44,232 bases of DNA from Lindgomyces ingoldianus (Eukaryota; Ascomycota; Dothideomycetes; Pleosporales; Lindgomycetaceae): positions 863,648 through 907,879 of the forward strand of contig NW_022985180.1 of NCBI RefSeq assembly GCF_010093535.1. The letters are read 5' to 3'. Numbering within the stretch: the stretch's first letter is position 1; each line of letters starts with the position of its first letter. The notes beneath the pieces are model-generated. The model saw only the letters and a program-made list of their open reading frames with translations. It was not told the DNA's origin and did not search any database. Shown here in pieces: positions 42,890 through 44,232 of the stretch. Position numbers and translations under genes: made by a program.

Positions 42890-43274
42890 CTACTATACTT
42901 TATACACACTTATAATATAGTAATTACTTTTAGTAATATTTAAAAAGGGTTTTAAAGCGCTAGTTTCGTTCTATTTAACCTAGAATAAGTTAAAATAGCC
43001 TTTAATATTTAGTTCTATACTCTATTACTACTACTACCTATTAATAATAAGCCCTAGCAGTTGGAAACCTTAAGTAATACTCTTAAATTTAAGTTATAAT
43101 TAACACTTATAAAAGTAAGAATTTAGAGGCATATAGATAGCTAACTAACATCTATAGTAAAAGCTTTTAAAAAAGTCTTAAAAAGAGTAGTAATTATTAC
43201 ATATAAGCTAGTGTTAGTGTAAAAGGAGATTATAAAGCTTTAAGTAGTAAATAAGGCTGCTATATAATATAGAT

Positions 43275-43631
43275 CAGGGTTGCTGTTTACTATAGTAATC
43301 TAGTAATTACTATTACTATAGTAATCTAGTAATTACTATTACTATTTACTAAAAATAGTATAAAAGTATAACATAAGTCTTAATTAGCTATTTAAAAGTT
43401 ATAGCACTTTTAACTTTATTTTTCTTATTTTACTTAGACTACTATATTTAGATAAACTTAGTAAACTAAGTAAAATAATTTAACTAAAGAAACTAATCTA
43501 ACTAAATAATTTAAATAATCTAAATAAAGTAAATAACTTAAGTAAACTAAGTAACTTAAATAACTTAAATAATTAAATAACTTAAATAAACCAAGTAACT
43601 TAAATATAAAAAATATAAGAAATAACTTAAA
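43275..43631. mobile_element. hAT-like element, truncated copy
   Basis: Begins CAGGGTTGCTG and matches the right end of 15777-16764 in reverse complement for about 357 bp, including the TTATTTA-type repeats. It inserted into the C-terminal part of the family-1 Fot1-like fragment; the paralogue near 13380-13400 shows that site uninterrupted. Its other end is missing because a family-2 Fot1-like element starts at 43634. Confidence 0.7.
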
Positions 43632-43633
43632 TA

Positions 43634-44123
43634 ACGTACTTCATAGGCGAGTTGCTCACACACCTAAGTTGCTTACTTTTGCTAAGACCCTACTAAACCA
43701 CCCTTCCTACACTAATGCATTCCCCACAACACTACTTAGATGTGCTAAAAGAATGTTAGATACAGCTTACACTCTAAGCTTTTAAATAAGACATAAAACT
43801 TTTAAAGAAATGTGCTATAGCTATATATAAAGTTTTATAAAAGATAATAAATAACTACAGCGCTAGACAACCTTTACAAGCTAATTCTACAGCTAAATTA
43901 TAAAGGCTAGGTAATAAAAAGAAGCAGGTAATTATTAAGACTATACTTAAGCTATATACACAAGGAATTTCCTCTTAGATAGCATATATAGCTAATATAG
44001 CTAATTCTTTGCGCGCTAAGCGTAATCTAGGCTATGTTTACATAAACTAGCCTAGTACGTTTGTAAAGTGTTATTTAGAGCTTAAAGTAAAGTTTTAAGT
44101 GTAAGTATAGTTAAAAGATATCT
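43634..44123 (+). mobile_element. Family-2 Fot1/pogo-like element, 5' part
   Basis: Starts after a TA (43632-43633) with ACGTACTTCATAGGCGAGTT; the inverted repeat contains AGTTGCT and AGTTGCT-type motifs 17 bp apart and continues into TTTTGCTAAGACC, parallel to family 1. The plus strand downstream encodes an N-terminal transposase remnant (about 43730-44120), recognisable by its similarity in layout to family 1, including Ala-Asn-Ile-Ala-Asn-Ser-Leu near 43995. It is cut off by module R3. Confidence 0.65.
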
Positions 44124-44232
44124 GTAAGGCCAGGATAGCGCTTACGTGTAAGGCCGAGATGGTGCTTACTGTAAGGCTGAGATGGCGCTTACGTGCGACA
44201 AGTATATATACTATTCTGCACCCGAAAATCAA
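44124..44232 (+). promoter_or_regulatory. Promoter-like module R3, three palindromic units and a TATA run
   Basis: Three 22-bp units (44124-44145, 44148-44169, 44171-44192) of the form GTAAGGCC...GCTTAC are followed by GTGCGAC, TATATATA (44203-44210) and CTATTCTGCACCCG. No RIP is visible. The window ends here, so what lies downstream is unknown. The single-unit copy is at 25690-25755 on the other strand. Confidence 0.45.

Larger units (their letters stand above)
34904..43274 (+). mobile_element. Family-1 Fot1-like fragment split by Gypsy 2
   Basis: The pieces 34904-35153 and 42890-43274 join into one stretch that matches the reverse complement of 27423-27970 and 26230-26306 of the full-length element. 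It covers the middle and C-terminal transposase, including the segment deleted from the short copies. The left end is broken at 34903 and the right end is broken by the hAT-like element at 43275. It supplies the empty site for the nested insertion at 26307. Confidence 0.85.

Overview
The window is a gene-free, AT-rich block of repeats, most probably from a filamentous ascomycete (Pezizomycotina, perhaps a Dothideomycete) that has or had repeat-induced point mutation (RIP). Every recognisable coding remnant belongs to a transposable element. Paralogous copies in the window differ mainly by C-to-T and G-to-A changes, TpA is in great excess, and the reading frames are closed by TAA and TAG, almost never TGA. 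No intact protein gene, no rRNA and no convincing tRNA was found. A run of 10 Ns shows that this is a draft assembly.

Layout. 1-3600: internal region of a minus-strand Ty3/Gypsy relic, then an LTR fragment. 3601-10323: a Fot1/pogo-like fragment (family 2) carrying three nested insertions. One is a 223-bp solo LTR (3712-3933 plus base 9328), which was itself hit by a complete minus-strand Ty1/Copia element (3934-9322). The next is a second copy of the same solo LTR (9683-9905). The last is a truncated minus-strand Gypsy (A-prime, 10324-15776), which carries a 1.1-kb Fot1-like element (12629-13726). 15777-16764: a hAT-like non-autonomous element. 16765-17807: unassigned repeats, including five copies of a palindromic 20-mer. 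17808-25351: a complete chromodomain Gypsy element (Gypsy A). 25352-25867: unassigned, promoter-like and tRNA-like sequence. 25868-28847: a full-length Fot1-like element (family 1) with a short derivative nested inside it. 28850-30849: degraded DNA. 30850-31981: another short Fot1-like element. 31982-34903: minisatellite, assembly gap and degraded repeats. 34904-43274: a Fot1-like fragment split by a second complete Gypsy family (Gypsy 2, 35154-42889). 43275-44232: a hAT-like fragment, the start of a family-2 Fot1-like element, and a promoter-like repeat module.

Boundaries are unusually well supported. Gypsy A has 595-bp LTRs and target duplication agtag; Gypsy 2 has 602-bp LTRs and ctact; the Copia element has 302-bp LTRs and gttac; the solo LTRs have cgttg and taaag. 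Several insertion sites can be compared with an uninterrupted paralogue inside this same window.

The most interesting signal is a decayed reading frame of about 190 codons on the strand opposite gag-pol, between the chromodomain and the 3' LTR of the Gypsy elements. It can be read in three copies from two LTR families. Its N-terminus has paired CxxC motifs that align without gaps between the families, and a predicted coiled coil follows. Other notable signals are a 17-bp module repeated one or two times in the Fot1-like inverted repeats, RIP that spares the outer edges of complete LTR elements, a strong pyrimidine-C-purine context for the mutations, and an assembly gap that looks false.
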